Positions 1-15,300 of a stretch of 64,000 bases of DNA are shown here, in pieces. The position numbers and the translations under genes are program-made. The notes beneath the pieces are model-generated. The model was not told the DNA's origin. It searched no databases and saw only the letters and a list, made by a program, of their open reading frames with translations. Positions within the stretch are counted from its first letter, which is position 1; every line of letters begins with the position of its first letter. The stretch is from Elgaria multicarinata webbii (Eukaryota > Chordata > Lepidosauria > Squamata > Anguidae), in the NCBI RefSeq assembly GCF_023053635.1, contig NC_086176.1:73108536-73172535 (forward strand). The letters are read 5' to 3'.

Positions 1-264
1 CAAGGCAGTACCAGAGGGGAAGAGGAAAGGGGGTGCATTTTAAATTTGGTATTAGAGATATGCAATTATGTTTAAATTTATACATAAAAATATAAAAGTA
101 CAAACATTCAAATTTTCTGCAGGATTTTGGTCATTTACCAGTTGAAAAAGCAGCATGTTATTGATAGCAATTGTTTTAAATATCTGAAGGTACAATAAAT
201 AAATTTAAAAATTACAAAAAGCAAAAAGCATTTCTGCTTGTATTTCAGATTATTAAATCCTTAC

Positions 265-384
265 CACATATCTAAGATTTATATTTTCTATTTTGCCATA
301 GCAAACATCCAAAAGGGTCAATGGCTGTTTAGCAAAGTTCCCTCCCAAAGTCCACGGCAATGCAAGTTTTGATAGATCAGAAAC
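265..384 (-). CDS. Coiled-coil gene exon 7 (residues 178-217), last exon in window
   Basis: 120 nt, 40 codons, starting VSDLSKLALPWTLGGNF and ending KIENINLRYV. Only one frame is open, and it is the frame required by exon 6. It has a TTTCTTTCAG acceptor and a GTAAGG donor, so at least one more exon lies to the left of the window. Confidence 0.75.
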
Positions 385-3300
385 CTGAAAGAAACACAAT
401 AGGGAAATTTAACACATTTAACACTTTAAGTGTCGGATTAAGAGTTGTATTCATTACATTTGTGTTCATACAATTAAATTCAGCCAGCGTAAAATCAGCT
501 CAGTTTACGAAGATGGATAGTTTTCTAGATAGTTTCAACTTTCAGTCATCAAAATACTTTTTTTTTACTACTTCAGTACTTTCAATAACAACATTTAGAC
601 AGTTTAAATTTACATTCAACAATCAAAACATCAGAAGCAACTGTAATAACACAATTCATTGGACTAATCCTAATTAGTCTTAGTGGCTTATTGCAATTAT
701 CAAAACAAATCTGGGTCTGGGTCTTTGTAGGAATTGTTTAAAAAGGCATTTTGAAAGAACTCACATTTTTATTTACAGTATTAGTCCTATAAATAATACT
801 GCCCCTGTTCAGATGACACCTTAAACTATGGCTTTAACCATTGTGAATAAGGCTTTTTGCCTTATTCACCATGGTTAAAGCTGTGAATTAAGATGTCATC
901 ACAGGGCGAATTACATGTATATAGCACTTCATTTTTTGAATTATGTAAAGAGCAGCAAATCAACGTAAGTAAAATATATGTGTTGTAAAGTTAAAATTTC
1001 CAAGATAATACCAAGCTATCATTTGGAGTAATCCAGAGGATCTCAATTATTTCAGTTGTTTTAAAAACTGCCCAAGTCTTTCCAAGTATAACTACAAGGC
1101 AAAAGTCATGTGATTACTTGTCTCCTAGCCTTAGATCCAATAGTGTTCTTCTGCCAGTAGAATGGGAACTATTGGTGGAAGGGATTACTGTTCCCCACTA
1201 CAGTACCCCACTCACCGCGTAAATCTGCTCCAGGGTGTTGGGGACTCTCCAGAGCAGATCTGAGGGGCACGCAGAGGAAGAGGAAGATGGGGAAGTCCAC
1301 TCATGTGACATTGGATATAAACCATTTTATTTACTACCATTGTTAAATTAGGGACAAGCACAGTTAAAAGAAAGGGCAAAGAAAATGGACCTACGAATAG
1401 CTTTAAGGCAACTGAGAAAGGTTCCTAAAGAATCAAAACAATTAAATTTAAAACTAAACTGGGGGTGGACCACCACCGCTAATGCTCAGAGACACATGAA
1501 TAGGGCACATAGCCATTTCTACTACTGTGATTTGGTAAAGCTGAGCTGATATTGTGCAGCCTAATTCAATCAGGAGTGTATTCATATTATCATTGCTACT
1601 CTCACACAACAGTGCTGACTACTGAATTTACTAGATTATAGGTATCAGTTAGAACCAGGTTTTCTGAAGGAACCCAACAAGGTCCAGACACTGCAGCTAC
1701 AATTTGGTCAAATTGAAAATCTTGTGATAACTATAAAGTTGTTCATTTAGTGGAATCCTTCAGACATCCTAAGATATTCCCCCAAAAGAAAACCATTTTT
1801 CAATTGACAAATTGGAGACCACAAGTGGGTTGCAACTAGCCTAAGTTGAGTAACACTTGGGACACACTTTTCTCTTTTTGTTCAGGGCTACTTTTTTAAG
1901 ATAAGGAGAAACCCAAAGAAAGGACAGGGGAGGGAGAATGAGCCAGGCAGAGAAAAGTTAAAAAGTTAACTGTGGACCCCATGTTTCAGTTTGGTGCTAA
2001 TGATGGGTCCTGGTGGTTGAAGAAATTGAAGATCGTAATCCACAACACTAAATTAAGGCGTCTCAATCTATGATACTATGAGGGGACAGAAGGATATATA
2101 CACAGGCTCTAACAACAGAGTCAGGGCCTCCCATTTCAATGCCCATAACAATTGCAACTCACCCATTTAAGAACTTAAGTACCTAAGAAGAGCCATGCTG
2201 GATCAGACCAAGGGTCCATCTAATCCAGCACTCTGTTCACACAGTGGCCTATCAGCTGCCCATGGGAAACCTGCAAGTAGGACATGAGTACAACAGAACC
2301 CTCCTGCCCAGGTTCCCAGCAAGCATTTTAGAGCATTAGAGCACTGATTACATGCATCCAATAAATCAGGCATAGATGTTTATTTTATTTATTTAAGCAT
2401 TTTTATCCCGCCATTCAGCCAAAAAAGGCTCTCACGGCGGCTTTCAAAAATATTTCTTGATGTTGAGATCTCAACCCCCAGTAATATCTATTGGAATCTC
2501 AAATGTTCTTAATAAGAAATAGAACTCTATATACTGTATACAGAACAGCTTTCGTAACACTAAGTCTTCTGTATATTTATGGTTTCTCCTTTTATTGGCC
2601 ATGGATGCTAAAGGTGCTTCCACTCTGCCTTGACAGGTCCAGGACTTTAAGCAGACTGTTTACTGAGGTACATAAGATGTACAACTGATCAAGGCTGGAT
2701 GCTACAAACCAAAACACCACAAGCATAAGGTATAGTAGCAATATTAAGCATATTGCACAGGAAGATATACAATCCAAAGGTTATAATCATGCAATGGCAG
2801 GGAACCTATGTTGTTGGACTCCAACTCTCATCATCCACACCCAGCATGGCCAATAGCCATGGATGATGTGAGTTCGAGTACCCATTCCTATAACAGTGCA
2901 AGGATTTAGATTTAAAGGTGGGTCAAAATGGCCACAACGATGCAATTTATTTATATTTATAATAAACAATTGAGTAGATACCATTCTGAATGGAATTTTT
3001 AAACACACATGCACACAAAACCTTGTTCCAGTTTAATAAAATGATGAGTACAAGAGCTTTCCTTGCCAAGCTGACTGCCAACTCACAGAGGCTTACTAAT
3101 GATGATGGAACCGTGGCAATTTGAGCATTCTAAATCTTGCACCTGACCCCGTCATTTAACTTGCTGTCCACTGGCTGAATTAGGAGCACCACATGCAACT
3201 GTACATTTCTCAATATGCAGCAAATTAGTTTTGAATAAACAGATTTAATGGAGGGCTCATGGTGTAACTTCAGCCCTGACGAGAAATCAGTCCTCTCATA

Positions 3301-6300
3301 TGAAGTACATATTAATGAGTCAGTCATGTGAACCATGCTATTAGTATAAACAAGGGAGAAAATGAAGCTTTGATGACATATCAGTTGCAATTTAGTCTTT
3401 TTCCAAAGGCCCTTGAAGAATATGCTATTCTTTTTTTAAAAAAACACGAAACATCAGGCTCATGCTTCAGAATACAATTATCCCCCCACAGACCTTGTTT
3501 CAGGGTTTTGAAATCAGTTGTGTAGTTGTTGTTTTTTATAATCTATGGCATAGAATGTACACCAATAGCAGCCAGAGAAAGCTCCCCCCCCCCCCGCCGC
3601 CCCAGGCACGCTATAGCATCAGAGTAGAGCAGCCAATGCAGAAAGAGCTCCAACAGGCAGAAAGGACAAAGGTTAATGAGAAGATTACAAAAGGGAAAAG
3701 GGCAGAGGTAAAATTTGAGACCGTATGGGAGAATACACACAGCCCATCCTAATTAGAGGCTCAGTATCTATATTATGTTACATATTAACATATGGCCTCT
3801 TCAAGATCCCCAAGCCACCTATTAATATGTCCCACACTGCCATGGGCCACATAAGCTAGATGTGTTGGGTTTTTTCCAAAAATGTTTAGCACTTGGACTA
3901 GCTAAGTTTCCTGATGTAAATTACCAGATAGGATGGGTGTCTCAAGCTCAGGCGTCCAGTGGTCTAAAGGTTCCTTACCTTGTCTGTTTCTGGTACCTGT
4001 ACCTGTCCTCCCTCCTCCCTTATGTTCTGGGGTCAGGGGAGTTAAGTTTAATTAGGGCCTATGCAGGTAAATCTGACAGAAATTGGCCCATTTCATGCAG
4101 TCGATATCCCAGATAGTCTGGGTACTGACCTCACAAAATGGGCCTACGCGCCTATACCCCCGCGTGGATGTCCTGGGGACATTGGAAGTACAGCAGTTGC
4201 CCCATGTGGACAAGGAGGGAAGGTACTATTTCACTCCCCGCTATGTGTATGGGATCAATCAGGGACAGGTATCATCAACAGCCAGAAGTCCCTGAACAAG
4301 TATAAACCTGTTGGATTGGTTCTTAACTGGCAAATAACAAAATTCCAATTCCAAATTCTTATTCCAAGGAAGAAACCACTGCCATTGGGGTAAGCATAGA
4401 GAGAATGGGTTTCTCACTCAGCTTTTCCATGCCCAGTGTAAGTGAAATACATGCTTATGTTATGCTCAATTTTGCTCCTGTCTTCTGAAAGGGAATTTGT
4501 TGCTATGGGATAATGAGTGTCTGTGTGCATGAGCACATGTGAAACTGGAACCTTGAATAATACCACACCAACTCAGTGGTGTAACCATAGCAACAGACAT
4601 GCTGCTTTAAAAGAATAAGAAAGATGCATCCAATATACTGTACTGTAGAAGTAAAATGTACTGTAATATTTAAGAAATGGTCTGATTGAATGCCTATCAA
4701 ATTTCCCTTTGATAGCTTAACTAATCTGATTATTATTATTATTTTAATAATACTGTATTTCTTCGATTCTAAGACACACTTTTTCCCCATATAAACATCT
4801 CTAAAAAGGGGTGTGTCTTAGAATCGCGGGTGCGCTTATTATTATTTCTTAGAATAATTTTTCTGTTGGTGGTACTGAAATTAGTGTGCGTCTTACAATC
4901 AATGGCGTCTTAGAATCGAAGGAATACGGGTAAAATAAAATATAATAATATAAAAAGATTTTAAAAACCAAGCTACTGCAAGTATAAGTATCCCTAAACC
5001 TACCATATGACACCCTTTCATAGAAAGTATGGCAAACAGTATTCTTCTTTGGATCCTGCCCGAGGTACCAATTGCGGCCTGCTTCAGGTTACAACCGTGA
5101 CTGCCACATTGCACCACTTCTTCCTTTCATCACTTGGGTCAAGAGAGGAGAGGCAGAGTCTTCAGAAGTTGTCTGCTTGTCCAGCACCACCAATCCACAG
5201 GCTTTCCCTCCTGATGCCACACTCTGTACTGTCCTCTGTCACAGGCATTATAAGAACATAAAAAGAGCCAGACCAAGGGTCCATCTAGCCCAGCACTCTG
5301 TTCACATAAAAGCCAACCAGCTGTCGACCAGGGACCCACAAGCAGGGCATGACTGCAACAGCACTTTCCCTCTCATGTTCCCTGCAACTGGTGTACATAG
5401 GATAACTGCCTCTGATAGTGGAGGTAGCAAATAGCCATGAGGACTAGTAGCCATTGATGCCCTTCTCCTCCAGGAAATGCCTTACGTGTTATTAGCTCTG
5501 TTTGAATCACAGTCTGACAACCAAGATACAGATGCTCTCAGATTCTTAGCTCATGAGACTACGCCTGCATTCAGACAACACAATAGTCAATGGTGGGCTA
5601 ATAACCAACTCAACAGTTATTTATCAAGGGCTACTCCCCCCACAACATGATAATAACCATAGTGTAGATTAGGATCAGCCTTGAGTTGACTCACTCATCC
5701 CCCCTCTCTCCCCCCCTCAGTCCTCCCGCTAGTATCCCATCAGCCATTGCTCCCGAGAACCAATACTGCCGGCTGAACTAGCATGGCAGCTGCCACTTCG
5801 ACCGCTCTTGCCTTGCGACTCTGCGGCTGACGGAATAACCCACAGTGGCCAAGGAAATAACCAATGGTGCCCTCCACACAACATGATAACCCACAGTGGG
5901 TTAAATAACCAACCAATGGTTATTGTGTTGCCTGAATCCAATCAATATCTACCTCTATACTTTAAGTATCAAACAATGCTGCCTCTTCTTTTATGTGTCA
6001 CTAATTCAAAAATCAATTTTTATCATTCAAAGTACAGTTTTTGTAACTTAGAATTAATAAGGCTGGAGTTCTCAGTACATTTATATCTGCATTTACTAAA
6101 AACGAGTACCATCTTATTTATTTTCTGGAGGAAGACTGGTTGCATACGCCATAAAATGACTGTACTATATGTAATTTATTTCAGTTTCTCTGTCACCATT
6201 TTCTATAGCCTCTCTTACTTCTAATATCTCCATTTTCATTTTCTAATTAAAGTTTTGGGGGTGCTTTGGGAAATGATAATTTTTAGTTCTGTAAGGTACA

Positions 6301-9300
6301 TGCCATGAATATAGTGAGTAATATTATGCAAAATTAACCTACACAAAATTCACCAAGCATTTCCTGCTGCTTCTTGTAGAATTCAATTAGTTTGACATAT
6401 AGACTATGAAAAAGTGATTTCTAGTATCAGGGAGATAGGACAAAAAGAGCTGAGTTGAGTTTCCTGAAAAAAATATAGGAGTTTTTTTTTCAGTTGCTGC
6501 CTCTTGATTGACATCAAAAGAAATGCTAATTTGTCAGGCTTGACAGGTGAATGTTTCTGTGTCGTTCTATGATAAACTGTAAAACTTTTAATAGGAAGGA
6601 GTGTAACACAAGTAACAAATTAAACAGAGGCCTCCAAAAACATCTCACAAGGCTACCTAATTCAAGATTTACATTTAAAAAATCCCAAACACATTTTTTC
6701 CACATTGTTAATACAATTTGTTACCTTTCCTCTAAGGAGCTCAGGGACAGTGTAGACACAAGTTATCCAATTCATCCTCATGGCAATCTGGGAGGTAGGA
6801 TTGCGTTGGAACACAGTGATTTATCGAAGTCCACCCAGGGGCATGGCTAGACAAGGGGGGTGGAGGGGGATGATCTCATGATATGATAATCGTGAGACCC
6901 TCCCCCTCAGTCTACATGCGACGCACAATGTCCCAGGAGGAAGAGGACATCACGGGCGCCATTTTTTTGTTTTTTTTAATCAAAGACGAGCGCAGGAGTG
7001 CTCCTGTGCAAAATGTAAGGTTTTTAAAAAACAACAACAACACTGATCCCGAACTCCCCTCCCCACCCCACCCCATCTCCCCATCAACCCTCCTGCTCAG
7101 TTCCTGGCTCCTCATGGTTACTTGCGAGGAGCCAAGACAAAAATGGGGTGCCCGGCTCATCCCAGGACCACAGGAAAGGTCAAGATTAAAGGGTAGGGTA
7201 ATATCCCAGGGAAAGGGAGGGATCATCCATCCCTGCTCCCGGGATCCCCTGTGCGTCATGTGGATGCACAGGGACGGTCCCGGGGCAATCTCTGGGATAT
7301 TGCCCCATCTAGCCATGCCCCAGGAAGAAAAACTTCTTTGTCTAGCAATGTTTAGCAAGTGTTTCTGAAACGTTAATGGTCTTTAGCCCATAATCCAACA
7401 ACCTAACTCTGTACTGGATTGTGGCTCTTGTCTTTGAGTGAATTTTCATAGTGCCCTTGCACATGCAGAGAGCTAAAGAAAAATCTATTAATTTCACAAT
7501 CACCTGCCCCAATTCCACATCTCTAAGCAGATGTTACTGCATATTGCAACAGACAGGTTTTGGATAATGCTCTTAGGCAACGTATTTCCCTAGTCAGTTA
7601 CATACTACTCTTTTTTAATTGTTATATAAACCGATTAGCAGGCACTCTTTTTAAGGAAGTTTATGAATTCCAAAAAGGAAAGTTTGATTTAAGTCCATTT
7701 ATCGTGATTGCTGAAAGCTGCACCTACAAGATATGTAAGGGTTTTAGCCCTAACATCAAAACAATCAAATCACACATGAAATCATAAAAGTTACTAAGAA
7801 TCTTTTCCATATGCCATTTTTATGCCAAATTCAGTAAAGCCTTGAGTTTGGAATTCCTAATGAGCAAGATTAAATAGCCTCCCTGGTGCTAGTAAGGATC
7901 CATTTGCCATGAAGGAAAGCAGAAGAAGAGAAGCCCAGCAAGGGAGCTCATGCCAACTGCTCCTGAAGAGGCCACCAAGTGACCAGAAAGAACTGTTAGG
8001 GTGGCCCCTCTCCCACCTTCTGTGGGGGCACTTAAGACTCGTGTGCCCTAAGGATAGGCAGAAGTGAAGAAGCCAGGATCTCTTCTCAATCATCCCAGAG
8101 TGCAGGACACGGACTAAGCAGAGGGCATGAATCTCTTCTCGATCATCCCAGAGTGCAGGACACGGATTAATGGGCTCAAGTTACAGGAAGCCAGATTCTG
8201 GCTGGACATCAGGAAAAACTGCTTGACTGTTAGAGCAGTACGACAACGTAACCAGTTACCTAGGGAGGTTGTGGGCTCTCCCACACTGGAGGCATTCAAG
8301 AGACAGTTGGACAGCCGCCTGTCAGGGATGCTTTAGGGTGGATTCTTGCATTGAGCAGGGGGTTGGACTCGATGGCCTTATAGGCCCCTTCCAACTCTAT
8401 GATTCTAGTGGTCTTGGCTCCTGAAGGAACCAGCATTCAGCCTGAGAGAGCTCTGTTTTATATTTTCTACCATTTGATTCTTTTAGTATTTTAAAAGCCA
8501 AAACCACCACATTTGCCTTGGCAGAAAGGTGGCATATGAATGCACTAAATCAATAAATATTTTTCCTAAAATTATCTATGCTTAGTTCAAATCTGGTTCA
8601 AATCTGGTTACACCGACCATCTGTGAAGTAAGCATTTGCATGCGTAAGTGCTCTCACGCAACAGGAAGCATCATGTTGCGCTCAGGAATCTTTGCCCTGG
8701 AATCACAAAATGGAAGAGGAAGAAAAGGCCAGCACATTTGATGCTGGTGAACTGTGTGAAACATTTATTTGTAAAGGGGTCAACAACATGGTTAATAGAA
8801 TGTGTCTGCACCAAGAATTTTTCTCTCCTAGTTGCATTTTAGAGAGCTAGATTATATAAAGAACTTCAAAGAAGCTCTTATTTCAGGCTATCTAGGCACA
8901 GATGCTTTATTTCTCTCATAACAGGCTCATGGTCTGAAAATAGTTTTGATCTTTTTGAAAAGGTTTTAGCTATTTTATACTCAAAGGGGGGAAATCAAGG
9001 AATGAATTAAAAATGAAGGACATCCTGATCCTAGGTGACTATTCTCAGGGATTTTTGTGAAGTCAGAATGTTAACCAACCACTGGTCCATCTAATGTAGT
9101 ACTGTATACAGCAGCTGTCAGTAGTTGTCCCAGGAATCAAGCAGAGGTCTTTCTGAATCCCAATACCCAATATTATTTAAACAAGCTGTAGAGTAAAAAT
9201 GGATCCTCATACATACAATACATGATCTATTACTGCGATGTAGACCTTTGTTTCCTTCCTCCAGCCACCCAGAACACAAGTTACTAAAAGCAAAAGTCTG

Positions 9301-12300
9301 CCACCCAGCTTAATTCTGGCCACCCAAGCTCGCCAAAACAGACAAAACAAACTATCAACAATAATTTTGTTATTCAACATAAAAAGGTCTTGCAACACTT
9401 CTTCAGGCTGTAGCAAAAAGCCCTTTTCCTTATGAACTACCCAAGAACATGATTGAAGGGTGGTATTAGAGAGATAATAAATAATACATAAAGTAGTCCT
9501 AGAGTTATGGGGCAGCCATCAGAGATCTCTCTCTCCTACCCCGGCTGTATGAAACGTGCTGCACAGATACATAAATGCAAGGCAGTAATGCAACCTCCCC
9601 AACTCTGACTGACCATCTCCCTTCTGAATAATTGGAAATAATATTACAAAGTCATGGCCACAACCTAGCATGCCCCCCCCCCCAAACTGAACGAAGTGTC
9701 CAATCCTCTCTTCACTATGCTATACTGGCTCTCTAGATCCTGGCAGCATTGCATACGCACAGCTGAGACGCATCTTCGCCAGAACCAAATAATATCCCCT
9801 GTGTATAACAAGAAACTTCTTTTACCATGCACAGGGTTATGTGGAGGGTGGGAGTATATACATTCAAGGTACCAAAAATCCCAATTGCTTTGTGATTAAA
9901 AACCAATGAAGTGCATACTGGACAACTGGCACAACTTCCGGCTTTACAGACAACAGAACTGGTAACCTATAATTGGGCATTTCTCCCAACATCACCAAGC
10001 GTCTCCTTTGTTATAAATTGGAACGGCATTTACATTTCTTGAAAGGCAGGGTAGTTCTCTGTAGCTAATAGTATATTCTTCTACCTATACTATTTATAAC
10101 CTTCTGAAGTCACTGGACTACCCCAGCAAGCACTGCAGCTGTGAACCATTTAAAATGGAATCCAATCCCATTCTAAAAAGGACTGGAGCAGGAGTATCCA
10201 AGGCTATGCTAATCAGTATTTGATGTCTCACCCACCCCTCCCTCTGCCATTCTGAACAATGTTTTTGCAGCATAGGAATATTTCTCCCAGTATCACTTAC
10301 TCCGACATAAATGGAACCATCAGAATGGTTACTTTAACACTTGCCTGGTTTTTCAAATCCCTTGCAAAAGTTTACCTATACTATAAGTCCAGCTGGTCTG
10401 ATTCAGGAAGAATACACGTTCTGCTTACATGCAACAACAAAACTGTCATATTGGCATTGGCCAACTTTGCTCTTACAGCTCAAATGTATTGAGCAAAATT
10501 TCTGACTTTGTATGTATGATTTGTTTTAGTATTGTTTTTATTATGCTTGTTGTAACCATAGGTTGAAACAATAAAGCTTTATTATTACTTACTACCTATA
10601 CTATAATCAGCATTAAAAGGTTAATAACAGTAAAGCTTACATGTTCTTTTGAAAGCCAGGGGGGATATTCAATTGACAATGAATATTTACACAATATTCA
10701 ATATACAGTAGCTATAGTAGAAAAATAGCAGGACACTAGTATATTCCTGATACTGTCATAAACTCACTTGCTGGTTGCTTTGAAGTTTGAGTCTCATTGC
10801 CTGGCCTATCTCAACGATCTGAAGAAGTTCGGGATGTGGAATGGTTACATCAGATGTAGTTCGTTCGATGCTAAGGAAAGAGCTGTATACGACTGTAAAA
10901 CATTAGTATTCCTACAGAAGTATAACTCAATATATTAACTTAAATCACATTTTTCAGTCAACATGGTGATTGCTCCACTTTTAAAACTTTAAAGTCGATA
11001 CTGTATCATAATGCAACATTGTGCATTATCAGAAAATCATGTTTTGATACTAATGCTGATTTTGCAACAGTGAAGTAGACACTCAAACACATAGCAAGGC
11101 CAAAAGCCACTTTTATATAGCCAGAGTGGATCAGATTATGAAAGTACTTTTTCAAAACATACCATTTAAGTATCTCCTTGAGCCTTAACACAATAAGCAT
11201 TTTGCCCTTTATTGCGAGACATATTTTCCAGTTATGTGCTATTCTAACCAGCAATCAATATTCTCCAGTGTTTTGAAGAATATTAACCTTGGCCAGGATC
11301 CAAAAAGCCTTCAAGAGCAGTTACACACACACACACACACACACATCAGGGAATTACCAATTCGCCACCACCACTGGGTTACACCTTTTCCCCACTCCCC
11401 AACAAACACAAAAACTGCATTGTATATCACTTTGGAAGATTCTTCAATTCTCAGTAGCAGCTTTTCAGGGAGCAAGAGAGCTGAAAAAGTTACAGTGTGC
11501 AAGCAGAACACTGTGTACAGCCTTTTGCATCCTTCTGTATCTGTGCATTGAAGAGTGGCAACATGATTATTATTAATCTTTTTTCCTTTAAGCTCTCTAG
11601 TAAAGCAACATTTGAAAATGTAAAATAGATTAAGGAAACTACCCATCAGCTAGTCTCAGATATTCAGCAAGACTATGTGTTTGTTTATTTTTATATTAAA
11701 AAAAAATCAATAATCTGAATTTAATTTCCCCTTTCTCCTTTCTTTTCTCTCCTCTCCCTCAGTTTTTAGAAACAGCTTCCAAAGCAGCAAAATGAAATGG
11801 CCCTAAAAATCCTGGGACCTCAATAACATAATGACAACCTTCTCCTATACAAGACCTTTCAGTTAGCAGCTGAAGTCTTGCTCCACATTCCCCTGCCTTT
11901 GGATGTTAGGTGGATGGCTTTTTATTGCATTGCAATTATTGTACTGTATTGTATTTATTCATTACATTTCTATACCACCCAATAGCTGAAGGTACGTGAA
12001 ACACAACCTTCCCAACCTTTACACCTAGGGTCTGGAACTCTCTCTGCCAGAAGTCTTTTTTTGGTGTCCATGTATTGTATGTTTGCTGTTAGGCTTTAAT
12101 TTCCAGTCCCCTGATCATTTTTGTTGCCCTTCTCTGAACTCGTTCCAGTTAATCTGAGTTCTTCTTAAACTGTGATGTCCTGAACTGGACACAGTACTCA
12201 ATGTAATGTACAACAAGCACAGAGTACAATGAAACTATTACTTCCCATCATTTTGAAACTATATTTCTATTTATGCATTTGTCTTTGTTTGAAACATATC

Positions 12301-15300
12301 ACACTGCTAACGCATATTCAGCTTGTGATCAACTTTTCACACATACTATTGCCAAACCAGGGATCCTTCCCATCTTATACCTGTGCATTTGATTTCTTTC
12401 TCCTCAATGAAGACTTTTGTATATAACTTTGCACAAGTGCATATACCTTTGTCAGATATTGCTCACAAAAAGCAAATGCATCTGTTGTGATTAACTGGAT
12501 AGCCTCTCAAGCATCCTCCAAAGAACAAACCAGAATAAACAGTCCTCGATATTACAACCATTTTACGAGCTCGCATTTTGTTACAAGAAAAAAATGTGCC
12601 AAACCATAGCTAAGCTCATTCATTGATTGACAGTTTTCCCATTCACCCTAGTCCCCTACTTCCTGTTTTGTATGCTGATCATTGAGTAGATCAACCACCA
12701 CCTCCAGGATCAACTCCATTCACTCCCAGTTATTCAATAAAAGGAAAATATAAAGAAATGAGGAAACACTTAATTGTCGCAAAACACTGAAGAAATTGTG
12801 ACCTCACTCTTGAAGATCCCTTCTGCTACAGAAGGCAACACAAAGTTGCAGTAACTCTTCAATAAGATGTTATCTTATTAGGTGTGGAAGTAGGGTTGCA
12901 ACTACCAAGACTAATATATCAGCTTACCTCTTTAAAAAAGGACCTCATAATCCTCTAAATGCTCAACACAACACATGGTGGTCACTATTTTATCCATTAT
13001 GGTTGTTTTCATATCTGTTTCAGTCAAAGAGTAGAGATCAAGTGTCTCTCCACTGCTTACCTAAGCTTGTCAGTAAGAGTTTCTAAAGAAGTGTTTAAGT
13101 CCAACATAAGAGCAGCTCGAGAACTTAATCCTTCTGTAAGCAGTACCACCTGTGGGGAAAAATCAAATACAGAATAATTCCTAAAAAAATTTACTTTCTT
13201 TTTGTACAATTTTTTTTTAATACTGAAATAACTATCATGATATCCAGGAAAAAAGTAAAAAGTGAGGTTTAAGTGGAAGCTGTGTGGCCTTGTTGCCACG
13301 GTTAACAAGCCATCCAGAACCTATAGGCTACTGCAGGGTTACCCATGGGTAACAAGCCATCCTGGCCAGGTTCACATGATACGATAAGCCATACTGCCAA
13401 GTGTAATTATTCAAATCCCCTGGCATGTGACTGGTTTGCACAGCATAGCTAAGAAGCTATCACAGCTGATTAACTGCCTGCCCACTGTTCAAATGCAGTC
13501 TACATTAGAGATGTAAAATTTCTGGAAATTTTGAAGCCACGGGGGGGGGGATTTTCTGGAGGGGTTCGGGAAGAAAACAAATTTCGGAAAAAATGAAAAA
13601 ATGCATTATTAGCACTTTTTACAGATTGAAAGTAACTTTATTACTTTAGGAACATAAAATGTAATTATGTCTACGTTGGTTTGGCATAAAATTATTACAT
13701 TTGGTATATCAAAAGTACAGTGTATTCAAACAATTATTACAAATTGAATTTACTTTCTAAATTTTTACTTTTGGGGGTAACAAATGGAGCTACAAGCTCC
13801 TGAACTGTTAGGAACACCTGAACTGTAAGGAGCCTCTTTGGTTTTGCCAGTTTTTGAGGAGCAGGCAAAAAACAATTTTAAAAAACAACCGAGGAAACCA
13901 TCAACATTAGTAACAAAGAAAATTATTTATGTCTTCGCTAGTCCTCTAGTGTCAAGCAGACATAAAGCACCCGTTCCCATAAAAAGAACTGAGAAAAGGG
14001 GGACCAAGATTCAATGAATATGCATGAAATTTAATCAGACTCATTTTCTGAGCTAGAGCTATCACTATCAGTCTCAGTCGCTGATTCAATGGCAGTGCCC
14101 CCTAGAGAGTTGTAGCCTCAGTTTGCAACCTAGGACTTGCTTGTCCTTGGTGCACAGAAATTGTAATAATCTGATACTGTACATAGAGTTTAGAAATAAT
14201 TTGGAGAAGTACATATCTGAACACCTTGTCTTAAACACTGTATTCATCATGCTAAAATAAAACATCCCATAATCCATTTTTTCTTCATTTTTTCAATTTT
14301 TCAGGAAAAAAACCCAAAAAGGCTTTGGGGGAAAAACGGGGGGGGGGGGCGTTGTTGTTGTTTTTCATTTTTCCCAGGGTTTTTCCAATCCTTCACATCT
14401 TTAGACTAGATGTCCTAGAGAGCATGTGGATAATGCCAAAAGCTACAACTCCTCATCTTCTATCCCCCTCTCTCTCGCTAATGCCTGGTAAACTAAAATG
14501 TGGCCCCTTCCAGCTATGCCTGATAGTTTGCAGCCTCTGCAATTAGCAGGCAATGAGGTGGAGCAGAATTGAGGGATCTCCCAATGCAATGATGTGGTAT
14601 CATGCATTTCAGGTTACTAGGCAGAACTGCAGGGGAGGTATGTGCAGCTGCTGCTTTTGGTGGCAACCACCAGATGTCTACCATATCTAGCTTTAGCTTC
14701 AGTAGACCATTAAAACAGTCAAACGGAGCTAAAACAGCATCTTTAATCTCCAAGCATTCCCAATAAATTATTGCATGTGAAAAGAGAGAATTAGAACATA
14801 ACCCAGACTGCACCACATCCCTAGCAAAGAGTCACTGGGACCAAGGTACACCACCCAAAGATGAAAAACATGGAGGTTTTTCTGGAACTCAGCCCAAGCC
14901 CCAATAAGGGCTCCAACTGCTCTGTAGAGCTGATGGATTTTGTCAAAAAAACAAGAGGATTCCCCACTACTATTGACAACATTGGGACAGAATTGCTGTG
15001 CATGAGCAAGCATTCATTGCTGCAATTCCACTTGACCTTCCTTCACTGTGGGCCCTGTTTACATATCCTCCTTTTAATCACATACACCCCTTTGCATGTT
15101 TTAATCTCATACATCCCTTTGATAAAGGCATGCCTTACTTCCTTTCAACTTTTGATAAGGATAGTCTCTCAGGTCAAGAGGTACGGTGGCAACATTATAG
15201 ATATTGGGACAGATTCATTTTTGCACATGGCCCAGCAAGTGCCACTTGAAATTTATGCACTTTGCTCAATTAGAGCCTCATACCTAGTTTTTAATATCAT

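Larger units (their letters stand above)
385..10767. other. Intron 6 of the coiled-coil gene
   Basis: 10.4 kb between two exons. It holds the foldback MITE at 0.8 kb, CR1-related ends at 2.2 and 5.3 kb, the 4.8 kb MITE, the 5.6 kb DNA transposon, the SINE/transposon pair at 6.7-7.3 kb, the CR1 end at 8.1-8.4 kb, and diffuse old repeats at 9.1 and 9.6-10.6 kb. The last ends in a retroposon-like GTTGTAACCATAGGTTGAAA and ACAATAAAGCTTTATTATTA. No further exon was convincing. Confidence 0.6.

Noticed and set aside
5808-6224. 138-codon plus-strand frame
   Set aside because: Begins in the DNA transposon and runs into AT-rich sequence with hydrophobic low-complexity translation; no splice or family support.
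6883-7368. 161-codon open frame on the plus strand and 148-codon frame on the minus strand
   Set aside because: Both lie inside the GC-rich DNA transposon at 6837-7322 and have no family features; they are chance frames in a repeat.
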